A stretch of DNA of 64,000 nt from Aeromonas sp. RU39B (GCF_900156095.1 NZ_FTMJ01000002.1:248001-312000); one strand, 5' to 3'; counted from the first letter of the stretch, positions 37,702 to 48,854 are shown. Notes: generated by a model from the letters alone, not told the origin. Translations and numbers: made by a program.

Positions 37702-38457
37702 TTACTTGGCTGCGCCGGCGATGATTTGGGAGAAATCATCCACCTTCAGGGACGCGCCGCCGACCAGGCCGCCATCGATGTCGGCTTGACCGAACAGGTT
37801 GGCTGCGGTCGCGCCAGTCACGGAGCCACCGTACAGGATCTGAACCTTGGCAGCGACGTCTGCGTCGAAGCTGGCCAGATATTGACGGATGTGGGCGTGA
37901 ACGGCTTGGGCGATTTCCGGGGTCGCGGTCTTGCCGGTACCGATGGCCCATACCGGCTCATAGGCAACGACAGCGTTGACGAAGGAAGCGATGCCGCAAC
38001 GGTCGATAACAGCCTTGAGCTGGGTCTCAACCACGGTGTTGGTCACACCGGCTTCGAACTGCTCGAGGGTTTCACCGATGCACAGAACCGGGATCAGACC
38101 GACTTTCTGGATGGCTTCGTACTTGGCAGCAACGACAGCATCGTTTTCTGCGTGCAGGGTACGACGTTCGCTGTGACCAACCAGGGAGTAGGTGCAGCCG
38201 AACTCCTTGAGCATGACCGGAGAGTTTTCACCGGTGAACGCGCCGGCTTCGTGCAGGTCAGCGTTCTGGGCGCCATAGGCGATCTGGGTACCGGCGGTCA
38301 GTTGCTCGACCTGGCCCAGGAAGATAACCGGCGGGCAGACGGCGACCTTGACCGAGGGGTGGGCGGCAGCAGCCGGGGCCAGACCCTTGAGGAGGGCTTC
38401 AACAGAAGCCTTGGTGCCGTTCAGTTTCCAGTTACCCATTACCAGGGGCTGTCTCAT
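37702..38457 (-). CDS. tpiA: Triosephosphate isomerase
   Basis: A 251-residue TIM barrel interconverting dihydroxyacetone phosphate and glyceraldehyde 3-phosphate. The active-site lysine is in GNWKLNG, the histidine in VGHSERR and the glutamate in AYEPVWAIGTG. The frame is open 12 codons further upstream; ATG 38457 (MRQPLVMGNWK) has AGGAGGA 7 bases before it. It precedes pfkA, so two glycolytic genes lie together. Confidence 0.97.
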   Translation of the reverse strand: MRQPLVMGNWKLNGTKASVEALLKGLAPAAAAHPSVKVAVCPPVIFLGQVEQLTAGTQIAYGAQNADLHEAGAFTGENSPVMLKEFGCTYSLVGHSERRTLHAENDAVVAAKYEAIQKVGLIPVLCIGETLEQFEAGVTNTVVETQLKAVIDRCGIASFVNAVVAYEPVWAIGTGKTATPEIAQAVHAHIRQYLASFDADVAAKVQILYGGSVTGATAANLFGQADIDGGLVGGASLKVDDFSQIIAGAAK

Positions 38458-38594
38458 TTTCTCTTCCTCCTGAGATGTTTGACTGCGCGTCATTATAAGA
38501 AGTGAACCGAACGCAAGATAGCGTTCCTATTGTCAAATGACGTAATTTTTTTTCGCTTTACCTGATCCAGGTCAGAATCCAACCCTTTGATTGT

Positions 38595-39365
38595 TCACTC
38601 GTTGGTCTGTCCGCGCAGGCGACTCCAGAGCTGACCGATCCACTCGTGCAGGGCCGCCTCCGAATACATTAAATAGCGTCCGCGTGGCAGGTAAGCGTAA
38701 AGAGGCAGGGGGAGGCCACTGTCACGGGCGGTGTAGTCGGTCGGCGCCGCAATCGGGCGCAATCCTTGTGCCTGATACAGCGCCATGGCGCGTGGCATAT
38801 GGGTTGCCGAGGTGACCAGCGCCACATTCTGTCCTTTGAGGACTCGTGCGATGCTAACTGCTTCATCATGGGTGTCCTTGTTGTTTTCAAACAACCGCAT
38901 GCGCTGGCGGGTAATGCCAAGACTCTCGGCTACCCGGGCGTTCACTTCGGCGTTAGAGAGCGGATCACCCTCGGCATAGCCGGAGAAGATCAGCGTGGCG
39001 TTGGGGTAAGCCAGCGCCAGGCGTACGCCTTCCAGCGTGCGTGATTGGGAGATGTTGTTCTGCCAGCTGTAGGGCGGCACGGCCGGATCGCTGACATGGC
39101 CGTTACCGAGCACGATGATGGCGTCGAGCCTGGCATGGGCGCTGATGGCAAAGGGCGGATAGGTCTGCTCGAGCGGGCGGGCGAGATCATAGCTGACCGG
39201 TTTGGAGGCCAGCAGGCCGATCAGGATAAACGCACCGGTCGCCAGCAGCTTGCCGGTTTTCTGAAAGCGGGTGAACCAGAGCAAAGCAAGGGCAACCAGC
39301 AGCAGTGTCAGGCTAAACGGAAGCGGCATCAGCAGGTAACCCAGCCATTTTTTGACGACAAACAC
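38595..39365 (-). CDS. elyC: Envelope biogenesis factor ElyC (DUF218)
   Basis: A 256-residue inner-membrane protein with two N-terminal helices (GYLLMPLPFSLTLLLVALALLWF and LLATGAFILIGLLAS) and a DUF218 domain (DAIIVLGNGHVS, SATHMPRAMALYQAQGL). In E. coli ElyC affects envelope integrity and lipid carrier use for peptidoglycan and ECA. The frame opens far upstream at 39599, across cmoM. GTG 39365 (VFVVKKWLGYLLMPLP) fits the family start. Divergent from cmoM, as in E. coli. Confidence 0.9.
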   Translation of the reverse strand: MFVVKKWLGYLLMPLPFSLTLLLVALALLWFTRFQKTGKLLATGAFILIGLLASKPVSYDLARPLEQTYPPFAISAHARLDAIIVLGNGHVSDPAVPPYSWQNNISQSRTLEGVRLALAYPNATLIFSGYAEGDPLSNAEVNARVAESLGITRQRMRLFENNKDTHDEAVSIARVLKGQNVALVTSATHMPRAMALYQAQGLRPIAAPTDYTARDSGLPLPLYAYLPRGRYLMYSEAALHEWIGQLWSRLRGQTNE

Positions 39366-39460
39366 AGCAGACGATCCTCGAGTTTTCACAGACCGGCCGA
39401 GTATGCCAGAATAAGCGCCCTTTGGAATGGCCCAAAACGGGCTGACTACCGAGAACATTT

Positions 39461-40234
39461 TTGAAGCACGATCAGAGCTTTGACGGACGAGCTGACAAGT
39501 TTGCCCGCAATATTTATGACTCCAGCAAGGGGCGTATTCGCACCACTGTCGTGTGGCGGGATCTGGAAGCGTGCTTGGCACGGTTGGGGCCAAGGCCACT
39601 GCGCATCCTCGATGCGGGCGGTGGTTTTGGCTTTTTTGCCCGTCGTTTGGCCGCCCTTGGCCATCAGGTGACGCTGTGCGATCTCTCTGCCGAGATGCTG
39701 GCGATGGCTCGCAGTGCCATCGATGAAGAGGGACTGTCAGAGCGCATCACCCTCATCCACTGCCCAATCCAGTCGCTGGCCGAGCAGGTGAGTGGCACCT
39801 TTGATCTGGTGCTCTGTCACGCCGTGCTGGAGTGGCTGGTTGACCCCAAGGCGACCCTGCCCACCCTGTTTCCATTCCTGGCGCCGGGCGGCATACTGTC
39901 GCTGCTTTTTTACAACCGCCAGGGACTGCTGTTCCAGAGCTTGGTGGTGGGCAATTTTGACTATGTGCGGGCTGGTCTTCGCAAGAAGCGGCAGACGGCC
40001 CTGACGCCCACCAACCCCCAGATGCCTGACGAGGTCTATGGCTGGGTCAGCGGGGGAGGGCTCGATATCATTGGCAAAACCGGGGTGCGTGTCATTCATG
40101 ACTACATGCGCCACAAGGAAGATCAGACCGGTAAGTTCGATGATCTGCTGGCCATGGAGCTGCGCTACTGCCAGGAGGAGCCTTTTGTCTCCTTGGGGCG
40201 CTATATTCATGTGCTGGCACAAAAGCCGCGCTAA
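39461..40234 (+). CDS. cmoM: tRNA 5-carboxymethoxyuridine methyltransferase CmoM
   Basis: A 257-residue SAM-dependent methyltransferase (formerly SmtA) that forms the methyl ester of cmo5U34 in certain tRNAs. SAM motif I ILDAGGGFGFFARRL is near residue 49, with CDLSAEML and CHAVLEWL following. The only start that preserves the conserved N-terminus (FDGRADKFARNIYDSSKG) is TTG 39461, and its ribosome site is weak. First gene of the run ending in mukFEB. Confidence 0.93.
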   Translation: MKHDQSFDGRADKFARNIYDSSKGRIRTTVVWRDLEACLARLGPRPLRILDAGGGFGFFARRLAALGHQVTLCDLSAEMLAMARSAIDEEGLSERITLIHCPIQSLAEQVSGTFDLVLCHAVLEWLVDPKATLPTLFPFLAPGGILSLLFYNRQGLLFQSLVVGNFDYVRAGLRKKRQTALTPTNPQMPDEVYGWVSGGGLDIIGKTGVRVIHDYMRHKEDQTGKFDDLLAMELRYCQEEPFVSLGRYIHVLAQKPR

Positions 40235-40273
40235 CGCGGCCATCAGGAAGAGATAACAACACGAGATGAACTC

Positions 40274-41641
40274 ATGACCAGTACGTCCCGTCTTGCGCCG
40301 GCTAGCGAGCCTTCGCAGCGACCCCAGCCCATGCCCGAGCGTTCGTTGCCGGAAACGGTGGGTTGGGTCCGACAGGAGGGGCTCGCCTTGCAGCTCCCCA
40401 CCGACCGCCTGGCTTTTCTTGTCGCCATCAAGACCCTGTCGCAGGAAGAGTCCGATCTTTCCGAAGCCGCGCTGCACGATGCCTTTGGCTATGTCAGCAA
40501 CGCCTTTGGTCAGGTGGATGAAACGGCGACCGCACGCGCGAACAATGCCATCAACGATCTGATCCGCCAGCAGTTGCTGTCGCGCTTTACCACCGACCCG
40601 GTGGCCGGTGACAGCCTCTATCGTCTGTCACGGCTGGGTGTCGCCATCGTCGATTTCTTCCTCGACCAGCGTCAGGTTGACTCCATCAAGCTCTCCATCT
40701 TGCTTGAACACCTGGCCAGCGAACTCGACAAGGCCTGCAGCGCCGCCCAAGAGACTGACACCCGCGAGCAGTGGGATGCCGAGGTGCTGCCACGTCTGAC
40801 ATTTTCGCTCGAAGAGACCATGGAGCGCATCGATCTGACCCAGCGCGCTATGGATGAGCAGCAAAACAAGGTCAAAGACGAGATTGCTGCGCTGCTGACC
40901 CAGAACTGGATGGATGCCATCCACAGCTGCGAAAAGTTGCTGCGGGAAACCGGCCAGACCTTGCGCGAGCTGCAAGACACTCTGGATGCGGCCGGCCACC
41001 GCCTGCAAGAGGGCCTGCTCAATATTCAGGAAGCTGCCCAGGGGCGTGATGATCTGTTCCACGTTGAAGAGCTGACCCATGCCCTGCAGGGGCGGCTCGA
41101 TGTGATCACCAGCTGGGGCCAGCAGTGTATCGAGCTGTGGGCCCGCTACGATCGGCACGTGCACAAGTTTATTCGCACCGCCATCGACATGGATAAAAAC
41201 CGGGCCTTTAGCCAGCGTCTGCGCGAGTCGATTCGCAATTTCGAGCAGCACAACTGGCTGCTGCGTATTGCCGAAGAGCCGCGTTTGCTGGAGCTGCGCG
41301 ATGAGACCATCGCCATTCACGACGAAGAGGTGACCGGTGAGGTGCCGACCGAGCTTGAATTCCAGCAGATGGTCGATATCAGTGCCGAGCTGGCCGGGCG
41401 TATCGAGCGCCATCTGGTGCGCTACAAAGAGGCCGGCTTGCCGCTCGATTTGGCCGAGGTGCTCAGCGAATACCTGCAGGATTTCCCGGCCCATGCCCAC
41501 TTTGATGTGACCCGTTTGCTGGTCGATCAGGCCGCCCGTCTCGGCCAGACCAGCGAGCTGATGCCGCATGCCCAGCCGAGCTGGAAACCCGTTAACCAAC
41601 ATGGATCCAAGGTTCAGGCCTATGTCATTGACCAATATTGA
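40274..41641 (+). CDS. mukF: Condensin kleisin subunit MukF
   Basis: A 455-residue kleisin that bridges MukB heads and binds MukE. A Pro-rich start is followed by the N-terminal winged-helix dimer domain ([24 protein letters not shown]), the helical middle domain and the C-terminal winged helix (ELIPHAQP-type tail, here [11 protein letters not shown]). It overlaps mukE by 20 bases. Confidence 0.96.
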   Translation: MTSTSRLAPASEPSQRPQPMPERSLPETVGWVRQEGLALQLPTDRLAFLVAIKTLSQEESDLSEAALHDAFGYVSNAFGQVDETATARANNAINDLIRQQLLSRFTTDPVAGDSLYRLSRLGVAIVDFFLDQRQVDSIKLSILLEHLASELDKACSAAQETDTREQWDAEVLPRLTFSLEETMERIDLTQRAMDEQQNKVKDEIAALLTQNWMDAIHSCEKLLRETGQTLRELQDTLDAAGHRLQEGLLNIQEAAQGRDDLFHVEELTHALQGRLDVITSWGQQCIELWARYDRHVHKFIRTAIDMDKNRAFSQRLRESIRNFEQHNWLLRIAEEPRLLELRDETIAIHDEEVTGEVPTELEFQQMVDISAELAGRIERHLVRYKEAGLPLDLAEVLSEYLQDFPAHAHFDVTRLLVDQAARLGQTSELMPHAQPSWKPVNQHGSKVQAYVIDQY

Positions 41642-42341
41642 TTTTCCCCTGCCCGTGCGACTGGCCGAGGCGATCGCCAACCCCTTGTTTCCGCGCCTCG
41701 ACACGGCCCTGCGCAGTGGCCGCCACATCAGTGCCGATGAATTCGAACAACACTCGGTGCTGGTGGAGTATCACGCCGAGTTCGAGATGTTTTACGGCCG
41801 CTATCAAGTCGAGCTTATCAAGGCGCCGGAAGGCTTCTTCTACCTGCGTCCGCGCCCAAGCGCCGACATCGGCACCACGGTGCTCTCCGAGCTCGACATG
41901 TTGGTGGGCAAGGTATTGTGTTACCTCTACCTGAGCCCGGAGCGACTGGCCTCGGAAGGGGTGTTTGCCATGGCCGAGCTGCAAGAGGAGATCCTCTCGC
42001 TCTCTGATGAAAAGCAGCTGCTGCGTATGGTCAGCAGTCGCACCGGCGGCACCGATCTCGACAAGAAAAAATTGCTCGAGAAAATTCGCACCTCCCTGCG
42101 CCGTTTGCGCCGCCTTGGGATGGTCACAGCGCTTGGTAACGGCGACAAGTTCAAGGTCAACGAATCTGTGTTTCGCTTCGCCGCCGACGTGCGCAGCGAC
42201 GAGGATCCGCGCGCCGTTCAGCTGCGCATGATCCAGGAAGGGGAGGCTATCTTCCACGACGACGAGTTGCCGAGCAGCGAAAGCCTGTTTGATGACATCG
42301 AGGCCGATCTCGACGATGAACAACTGGATCTGGAGGTATAA
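41622..42341 (+). CDS. mukE: Condensin subunit MukE
   Basis: A 239-residue winged-helix (KITE) protein that clamps DNA with MukF. Conserved segments are [54 protein letters not shown] and [13 protein letters not shown] 41622 ([17 protein letters not shown]) matches the family start; an upstream in-frame ATG at 41568 would give a longer overlap with mukF. The acidic tail ([11 protein letters not shown]) is typical. Confidence 0.95.
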   Translation: MSLTNIDFPLPVRLAEAIANPLFPRLDTALRSGRHISADEFEQHSVLVEYHAEFEMFYGRYQVELIKAPEGFFYLRPRPSADIGTTVLSELDMLVGKVLCYLYLSPERLASEGVFAMAELQEEILSLSDEKQLLRMVSSRTGGTDLDKKKLLEKIRTSLRRLRRLGMVTALGNGDKFKVNESVFRFAADVRSDEDPRAVQLRMIQEGEAIFHDDELPSSESLFDDIEADLDDEQLDLEV

Positions 42342-42344
42342 ACG

Positions 42345-45300
42345 GTGAGAGGCAAGTTCAAATCCCTGACCATGGTCAACTGGAACGGCTTCTTTGCCCG
42401 AACCTTCGATCTTGACCAGCTGGTCACGACCCTCTCCGGCGGGAACGGGGCCGGCAAGTCCACCACCATGGCCGCCTTTATCACGGCGCTGATCCCCGAT
42501 CAGACCCTGCTGCATTTTCGTAATACCACCGAAGCGGGCTCAAGCAGTGCCTCGCGCGACAAGGGCTTGTACGGCAAGCTGCAGCGCGGTCACTGCTATT
42601 CGATGCTGGAAGTGGTCAATAGCCGTGAGCAGCGTATCTGGGTCGGGGTGCACCTCGAGCAGGTGGCCAACCGTGATAACAAGGTCAACATCACCCCGTT
42701 TGCGCTGGTGGATGTGCCAGAAGGGGTGGCGCCGACCGAACTGCTGCTGGAAAAGCTCGACGATGGCAAGGGACGGGTACGTGCTTTTAGCGATCTGAAA
42801 GCCGCCGCCGTGCAGCTGGGCTCGCTCAAAGTCGCCAAGTTCAATTCGGTGACCGACTATCACAACTTCATGTTCGAGTTCGGCATCACGCCAAAGAAGC
42901 TGCGCGATCAGAAAGATCGCAGCAAGTTCTACCGCCTGATTGAAGCCTCCCTCTACGGTGGCATCTCCTCCTCCATCAGCCGTTCGCTGCGTGAATATCT
43001 GCTGCCGGAGAACTCCGGGGTACGCAAGGCGTTTCAGGACATGGAGGCGGCCATCTATGAAAACCGCCGCACGCTGGAGGCCATCAAGGAGACCCAGGGC
43101 CAGCGCGATCTGTTTAAAAACCTTATCACCGAGACCACCCATTACGTGGCGGCGGATTATGTGCGCGGCGCCTCGGAAAAGGCGCGCCTCTCCGAGCTGG
43201 CCCTCAAGACCCGTCAGGAGCTCTCGGACAAACGCCGCCTGCTGGCTGAAGAGAAGCAGCGTGCCATCTATCTGGCCGATGAGGTGGAGCAGCTGACTAA
43301 CCGTGAAAAGCTGCTGACCGATGAGCTGGAATCGGCTGCTGAACACCTGGGCAAGGTGCTCGCCGGTGTGGCGCTTGGCAAGAAAATCGAGCTTTATCGC
43401 AGCGATCTGCATGAACTGAGCGACAAGCTCGAGCAGCAAAGTGCGGTCGTTGAAGAGATCCAGTGCAATCTCTTGGACGTCGAAGAGCGGCGTGACCGGG
43501 CGCTGGCGGAAGTGGACAGCCTCAAGACCCAGCTCGCGGACTACCAGCAGGCGCTGGATATTCAGCAGACCCGCGCCATTCAATACCGCCAGGCAGTGCA
43601 GGCGCTCGAGACCGCCCGTGAGCAGTGTGAGCTTGCCGAGCTGACCCCGGACAATGCCGCCAGCACCCTGCAGGCGTTTCGTGAGCAAGAGAGCCGCCTG
43701 ACTCGCAGCGTGCTCGATGCCGAGCAGCAACTGGCCCTGGCCAGCACGGCCGTCAATGACTACGAGCAGGCGCTGGCGCTGCTGCTGACCGTGGCACCCG
43801 GCACTGAGCGCAGCGCGGCTTTTAGCGTGGCCCAGCAGCTCGGCCGTCGCCTAATTGAAGAGCGTGCCCTGTTGTCGCAAGGTGAAGACCTGCGCGCAGC
43901 ACTGACCCGCCTTGAAAAAGAGCAGGCCGGTCGTGAACAGCTGACCAAGCTGGCTGCCCAGCTCGCCGAGAGCGGTGCCCGCGTGGCCGATAGCGAAGAG
44001 CTTGAATTACTGCTCGAAGGGCTGCGCACCCGCCGTGAAGAGCTCGACGAAGAGGCCGAGGGGATTGCCCAGCGCCGCTCACACAGTCGTCATCAAAGCG
44101 AGCAGCTTGAGCGCGATATCAAGGAGCTCACCACGTTGGCACCGCGCTGGCTGCAGGCAAGTGACAAGCTCGAGCAGTTGCGTGAGCAAAGCGGTTTGCC
44201 GCTGGCCAGTGCCGAGGCGATCTCCCAAGGCATGAGCCAGGTGCTGGCGGACGAGCGGCGCTTTGAGCAAGAGAGCCGCGATATCCAAAGCCGCAAACAG
44301 GCCATTGAGCTGCAGGTGAAAAACCTGCAACTGGGCGCCGGTGAGGCCGATTCACGTCTGTCGCGGGTGGCTGAGCAGGTCGGCGGCGTGCTCTTGTCGG
44401 ATGTGTACGACGATATCTCGATTGACGATGCCCCATATTACTCGGCGCTCTACGGTCCGGCGCGCTGCGCCCTGGTGGTGCTCGATCTGGACGGCGCCAT
44501 CGAGCGGCTCAAAGCGATCGACGATTGTCCCGAGGATATCTATCTCATTCAGGGCAACCCCGATTCGTTTGATGAAGATCTGGTGGAGGCCGACGAGCTG
44601 GGCAACGCCGTGCTGGTTCGCACCAGCAAACGTCAGGTGCGCTACTCCCGTTATCCGTCGTTGCCACTGTTTGGCCGCGCTGCGCGGGAAAAACGCATTG
44701 AGCAGCTCGATGCCGAGCGCGATGCGCTGGTTGAGGCATACGCCCGCGCCGCCTTCGAGCAGCAGAAATACCATCGCCTCTACCAGCACTTCAGCGACTT
44801 TGTTGGCACTCATTTAGGGATTGCCTTCCAGCCCGATCCGGAAGCCGAGATTGAGGTGAAACAAGCGGCGCTGCGTCAGTTGCAGGGCAGCGCCGGTGAC
44901 GGGGAGCGTGAATTGCAAGCGCTCAAGGGCGCGCAGGCGCAGGTAGCCCGTCAGCTGCAACTGGCCCAGGCCATGCTGCCGCTGGCGCACCTGTTTGATG
45001 AGCCGGTGGCCGAGAAGATGCAAGAGGCCCGCGAGCGCGTCGCCCGTCTCGATGCCGCGCGCGAGTTTGTCGAGCGTCACGGCGTGGCGCTGGAAAAGCT
45101 TGAGCCCCTGGCCCAGGTGCTGCGGCAAGATCCGCAAGGCCTCGGCGAGCTGCAGGCAACCTTTGATCGGGAACATGGCGCCCTGAGCGTGCAGAAACAG
45201 CGCTGCTATCTGCTCGAGCAAGCGGTGGCCCGTCTGCCGCATCTGGCCTATCAGGACGCGCAGGATCTGCTCGGCCGCGCCTCCGAGATGAGTGAGCATC

Positions 45301-46769
45301 TCAAAGACAAGCTCAAAGCGGCTGAAGCCGAAGCGCGCAGCACCGGTGAGCAGCACAAGCAGATCGCAGCCCAACATACCGAGGCGCTGCAGGTGCGCAC
45401 GGCGCTCAACTCCAGTGTCGAGGCCAAGGGCGAGACCCTGCGCGAGTTCGAGCAAGAGTTGTTGGCCATGGGGCTGTCGCTCTCGCAAGACATGGAAGAG
45501 AAGGCCCGCAGTCATAAAAAGGAGATCGAGGAGCTGCTGGTTCGCACCCGCTCGCGTCGCACCAGTGCCGAGGCGCAGTTGCAGGTGACCAAGCGCGAAA
45601 TCGAATCCTTGGGTGGCCGTTTGAAAGTCGAAGGCAAGGATTACTTCACTGCCCGTAAGGCGCTGGTGGGTCATAAAGCCAGTTGGGCCCGGGTGGTGCG
45701 ACTGGCGCGTGATACCGATGTGGAAAAACGCCTCAATCGCCGCGAGCTGGCCTATCTGGATGCCGATGATCTGCGCTCCATGTCGGACAAGGCGCTGGGC
45801 GCCCTGCGCGTAGCGGTGGCTCATGATGACGACCTGCGTGATGCGCTGCGCCGCTCGGAAGGCAGTCGTAACACCGAGCAGAAGGTGGCCTTCTACGTGC
45901 TGGTTTATCGCTATCTCAAAGATCGCATCCGTAACGACATCATCCGCTCGGATGACCCGGTCGAGGCGATTGAAGAGATGGAAATTGAGCTGGCGCGCCT
46001 TGCCGACGAGCTCAAGCAGCGTGAGAACCATCTGTCGCTCTCGTCGCACGAGGTGGCGGCCAAGATCACCAACATTATCCGCCGTGAGCAGAACCGGATC
46101 CGGGTGCTCAACCAGGGCCTGCAGAACATCGCGTTTGGTCTGGTGCGCGGGGTGCGCCTTAACGTCAACATTCGCGAAGCCCACACTCGCTTGCTGACGG
46201 CGCTGGCCGATCAGAGTGCCATGCACAACGATCTGTTCGCCGACAAGGAGCTGTCGTTCTCCGAAGCGATGGCCAAGCTGTTCCAGCGCCTCAATCCGCA
46301 GATTGAGCAAAGCGATCGCAACTATCAGGTGATGGGGGATGTGCTGCTCGATTATCGCAACTACCTCGAGCTTGAGATTGAGGTACTGCGTGGTGCCGAT
46401 GGCTGGCTGCGTGCCGAAAGCGGCGCGCTCTCTACCGGTGAGGCGATAGGTACCGGTCAGGCCATTTTGCTGATGGTGCTGATCAGCTGGGAAGAGGAGT
46501 CCCGCCGGTTGCGTGGCAAGGATATTGCTCCCTGCCGCCTGTTGTTCCTCGACGAAGCGGCGCGCCTGGATGCCAAATCCATCGCCACCCTCTTTGAGCT
46601 GTGTGAGCGTCAGGATATGCAGCTGTTGATTGCCGCGCCCGAGAACATCAGTCCGGAGAAGGGCACCACCTACAAGCTGATCCGCAAAGTGCAGGGCAAG
46701 CACGAGCATGTGCATGTGATTGGGCTGCGCGGTTTTGGCTTCACCGACGAGGTGCGCCACAGCGCCTGA
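42345..46769 (+). CDS. mukB: Chromosome partition SMC-like ATPase MukB
   Basis: A 1474-residue SMC-type protein (E. coli 1486). The N-terminal head has Walker A GGNGAGKST at about residue 34. Long coiled coils flank a hinge at about residues 650-780. The C-terminal head has the signature LSTGEAIGTGQAILLMVL and Walker B CRLLFLDEAARLD. It extrudes DNA loops and works with topoisomerase IV and MatP in species that have them. GTG start, 3 bases after mukE. Confidence 0.98.
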   Translation: MRGKFKSLTMVNWNGFFARTFDLDQLVTTLSGGNGAGKSTTMAAFITALIPDQTLLHFRNTTEAGSSSASRDKGLYGKLQRGHCYSMLEVVNSREQRIWVGVHLEQVANRDNKVNITPFALVDVPEGVAPTELLLEKLDDGKGRVRAFSDLKAAAVQLGSLKVAKFNSVTDYHNFMFEFGITPKKLRDQKDRSKFYRLIEASLYGGISSSISRSLREYLLPENSGVRKAFQDMEAAIYENRRTLEAIKETQGQRDLFKNLITETTHYVAADYVRGASEKARLSELALKTRQELSDKRRLLAEEKQRAIYLADEVEQLTNREKLLTDELESAAEHLGKVLAGVALGKKIELYRSDLHELSDKLEQQSAVVEEIQCNLLDVEERRDRALAEVDSLKTQLADYQQALDIQQTRAIQYRQAVQALETAREQCELAELTPDNAASTLQAFREQESRLTRSVLDAEQQLALASTAVNDYEQALALLLTVAPGTERSAAFSVAQQLGRRLIEERALLSQGEDLRAALTRLEKEQAGREQLTKLAAQLAESGARVADSEELELLLEGLRTRREELDEEAEGIAQRRSHSRHQSEQLERDIKELTTLAPRWLQASDKLEQLREQSGLPLASAEAISQGMSQVLADERRFEQESRDIQSRKQAIELQVKNLQLGAGEADSRLSRVAEQVGGVLLSDVYDDISIDDAPYYSALYGPARCALVVLDLDGAIERLKAIDDCPEDIYLIQGNPDSFDEDLVEADELGNAVLVRTSKRQVRYSRYPSLPLFGRAAREKRIEQLDAERDALVEAYARAAFEQQKYHRLYQHFSDFVGTHLGIAFQPDPEAEIEVKQAALRQLQGSAGDGERELQALKGAQAQVARQLQLAQAMLPLAHLFDEPVAEKMQEARERVARLDAAREFVERHGVALEKLEPLAQVLRQDPQGLGELQATFDREHGALSVQKQRCYLLEQAVARLPHLAYQDAQDLLGRASEMSEHLKDKLKAAEAEARSTGEQHKQIAAQHTEALQVRTALNSSVEAKGETLREFEQELLAMGLSLSQDMEEKARSHKKEIEELLVRTRSRRTSAEAQLQVTKREIESLGGRLKVEGKDYFTARKALVGHKASWARVVRLARDTDVEKRLNRRELAYLDADDLRSMSDKALGALRVAVAHDDDLRDALRRSEGSRNTEQKVAFYVLVYRYLKDRIRNDIIRSDDPVEAIEEMEIELARLADELKQRENHLSLSSHEVAAKITNIIRREQNRIRVLNQGLQNIAFGLVRGVRLNVNIREAHTRLLTALADQSAMHNDLFADKELSFSEAMAKLFQRLNPQIEQSDRNYQVMGDVLLDYRNYLELEIEVLRGADGWLRAESGALSTGEAIGTGQAILLMVLISWEEESRRLRGKDIAPCRLLFLDEAARLDAKSIATLFELCERQDMQLLIAAPENISPEKGTTYKLIRKVQGKHEHVHVIGLRGFGFTDEVRHSA

Positions 46770-46809
46770 GCGGTGCAAGCCGCGCGTGTCTAACCAAGAC
46801 CCATCGAAA

Positions 46810-46839
46810 AGCGGGAGGCCACTGGCCTCCCGCTCTGTT
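46810..46839. terminator. Bidirectional terminator between mukB and the chemoreceptor
   Basis: An 11-bp stem AGCGGGAGGCC/GGCCTCCCGCT with loop ACT, followed by CTGTTTTG rightwards and TTTTCG leftwards. Confidence 0.88.
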
Positions 46840-46847
46840 TTGACCTA

Positions 46848-48854
46848 TCAGGCAAGGCGAAAGCGTTGAACCAGCGCCTGCTGGGTATCGGCCAGTTGAT
46901 CGAGCTGGCCGCTGGTGCTGGCGACCTGATCAATGCCCTGATAGTTGTTATTCGAGATCACCGAGATCCGCTGCAGGTTGCTGGCGATGTCGGCGCTGGT
47001 GGCTTGTTGCTGCTCGGCGGCGGCCGCAATCTGGCTGGCCATGTCGTTAATGCGGGTGACGATGCCCTCAATCTCCTCCATGGCGCTGTTGGCGAGCGAG
47101 CTTTGCTGCATGCTTGAGTCCATCTCTTGCGAGCAGGCGTCCATCACGCTTACCGCCTTGCCGGCAGCCTGCTGCAGAGCGTCGATCATGCGCTGGATCT
47201 CGCTGGTCGATTGCTGGGTGCGTGAGGCCAGCGCCCGCACCTCATCAGCCACCACGGCAAAGCCGCGGCCCTGCTCACCGGCGCGCGCCGCTTCGATGGC
47301 GGCGTTGAGGGCCAGCAGATTGGTCTGCTCGGCAATGCTTTGAATCACCTCGACAATATTGCCGATGCCATTGCTCATGCTGTCCACATCGCGGATCACG
47401 GTGGCGGTATCGGAGAGTCGCGCTGCCAGCTGATGAGTCGTGCTGATATTGCCCGCCATCACCTGACGACCCTGGCGCGAGGCACGCTCGACCTCTTGCA
47501 CCTGCTCCAGGCTCTGATGGGCGGCGCTGGCCACTTCACGCACCGAGGCCTCCATCTGGGTCATGGCGGTGGCGACCGAGGCGGTTTCACTGCGCTGGCG
47601 CTCCAGCTCGCCACGCACCTGCTCGGCCGTGCTACGGTTGCCGTGGGCCACTTCACTCAGCTGCCCCGAGGCGTGGGAGAGCTCGGTCAGCACATCGCCC
47701 ATCTGGGTGATTAACAGATTGACCTGCCGCGCCAGCTGGCCAAATTCGTGGCGTCCCTGACTGCGCAGACGGCCGGTCATATCACCGTGGGTGACGGCGC
47801 CCAGCACGCTAAGTAGCTCTTTGAGCGGATTGCGGATAGCGCGGGTCAGGCCGCGGGCCACCAGCACGGTGATAAGCAGGGCCAGCGCAATGGCCACCCC
47901 TTGCTGCAGGCGGCTCTGTGCCAGCACCTCATCGGCCCCTGCCACGCTTTGCCCCATGATGTTCTCGCTGGTGCGATTGACCTGAGCGAGCGTCAGGGTG
48001 ATCCCCTCCAGCCGCTCGGCGGTGCTGCGACGCAGTTGTTCAAGGGACGCCTGCTCTCGGGTCAGTGCCAGATATTGGGCCAGCAGCCCTTCACCGGCGC
48101 TGTCACGCTCGAACTCGCGCAGTTGATGACCAAGATCGTTATCAAAGTCAGGTAACTCGTTACCAAGATCCTTGATGGTGGCATGCAGATCGCCCATCAG
48201 TGCCCGGTTGCGCTGCAAGGTGGCATCAATGGGGCCGACGCTGCTCTGGCTCAGCGCCTCCATGGTGGCGACCTCAATGGCGGCGATCTGGGTGGTGAGC
48301 TTTTCCCCTAGCATGGTGATAAAGCTGTCGTCGATGCCGGCCATGCGATCAGCTAAGTTCTTTTTCAGTTGCGGCTGGCTGACCTGAAACTGGCTCTTGG
48401 CCCGGTTGATGCGCGCGAGCTGATGCAAGGTGGCCTGATGGGCCGGGGGGAGGGCGTCAATCTGCCGCTCATAGTCGGCAAACTGCTCGTCGAGCGTTTG
48501 CAGGGAAGCGGTCAGTTGCGGATGTTGCACGGCCAGGGTTTTGAGCGCGTCGAGTGCGTGACCTGCGTCATCACGGCGCTGATCAAGGCGCTCCTGCGCA
48601 TCATCAAGACGCGCAAGATCGCGCTCATTGAGCACATCCCCGAGCGCACTGTTGGCGGCAAGCAAGGTCACCTGGGTGCGGCTGCTGGCCACCAATAGGG
48701 GCATGGATTGTCCGGTGACCCGGGTGAGGGCTTCCTTGAGCTGACTCTGATTGTTGAATGTCAGCGCTGATGCGCCAACCATCACCAGAACGAGGACGCA
48801 AAAACCCAGCGCCACCCGTTGCAGGATGGAGAGATTGTCAAATAGCTTTGTCAT
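46848..48854 (-). CDS. Methyl-accepting chemotaxis protein
   Basis: A 668-residue chemoreceptor. TM1 is at about residues 13-32, then a helical periplasmic sensor of about 270 residues rich in Gln/Leu heptads, TM2 ([17 protein letters not shown]), a HAMP domain ([22 protein letters not shown]) and the cytoplasmic signalling rod. The hairpin tip carries the invariant [19 protein letters not shown]. There is no C-terminal NWETF pentapeptide for CheR/CheB tethering. The all-helical, roughly 250-residue sensor resembles the bimodular (HBM-like) type. Ligand unknown. Confidence 0.93.
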   Translation of the reverse strand: MTKLFDNLSILQRVALGFCVLVLVMVGASALTFNNQSQLKEALTRVTGQSMPLLVASSRTQVTLLAANSALGDVLNERDLARLDDAQERLDQRRDDAGHALDALKTLAVQHPQLTASLQTLDEQFADYERQIDALPPAHQATLHQLARINRAKSQFQVSQPQLKKNLADRMAGIDDSFITMLGEKLTTQIAAIEVATMEALSQSSVGPIDATLQRNRALMGDLHATIKDLGNELPDFDNDLGHQLREFERDSAGEGLLAQYLALTREQASLEQLRRSTAERLEGITLTLAQVNRTSENIMGQSVAGADEVLAQSRLQQGVAIALALLITVLVARGLTRAIRNPLKELLSVLGAVTHGDMTGRLRSQGRHEFGQLARQVNLLITQMGDVLTELSHASGQLSEVAHGNRSTAEQVRGELERQRSETASVATAMTQMEASVREVASAAHQSLEQVQEVERASRQGRQVMAGNISTTHQLAARLSDTATVIRDVDSMSNGIGNIVEVIQSIAEQTNLLALNAAIEAARAGEQGRGFAVVADEVRALASRTQQSTSEIQRMIDALQQAAGKAVSVMDACSQEMDSSMQQSSLANSAMEEIEGIVTRINDMASQIAAAAEQQQATSADIASNLQRISVISNNNYQGIDQVASTSGQLDQLADTQQALVQRFRLA

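Noticed and set aside
44814-46778. A 654-residue open frame antisense to mukB
   Set aside because: It mirrors the MukB coiled-coil codons in a GC-rich gene and has no recognisable domain. MukB on the other strand is certain.
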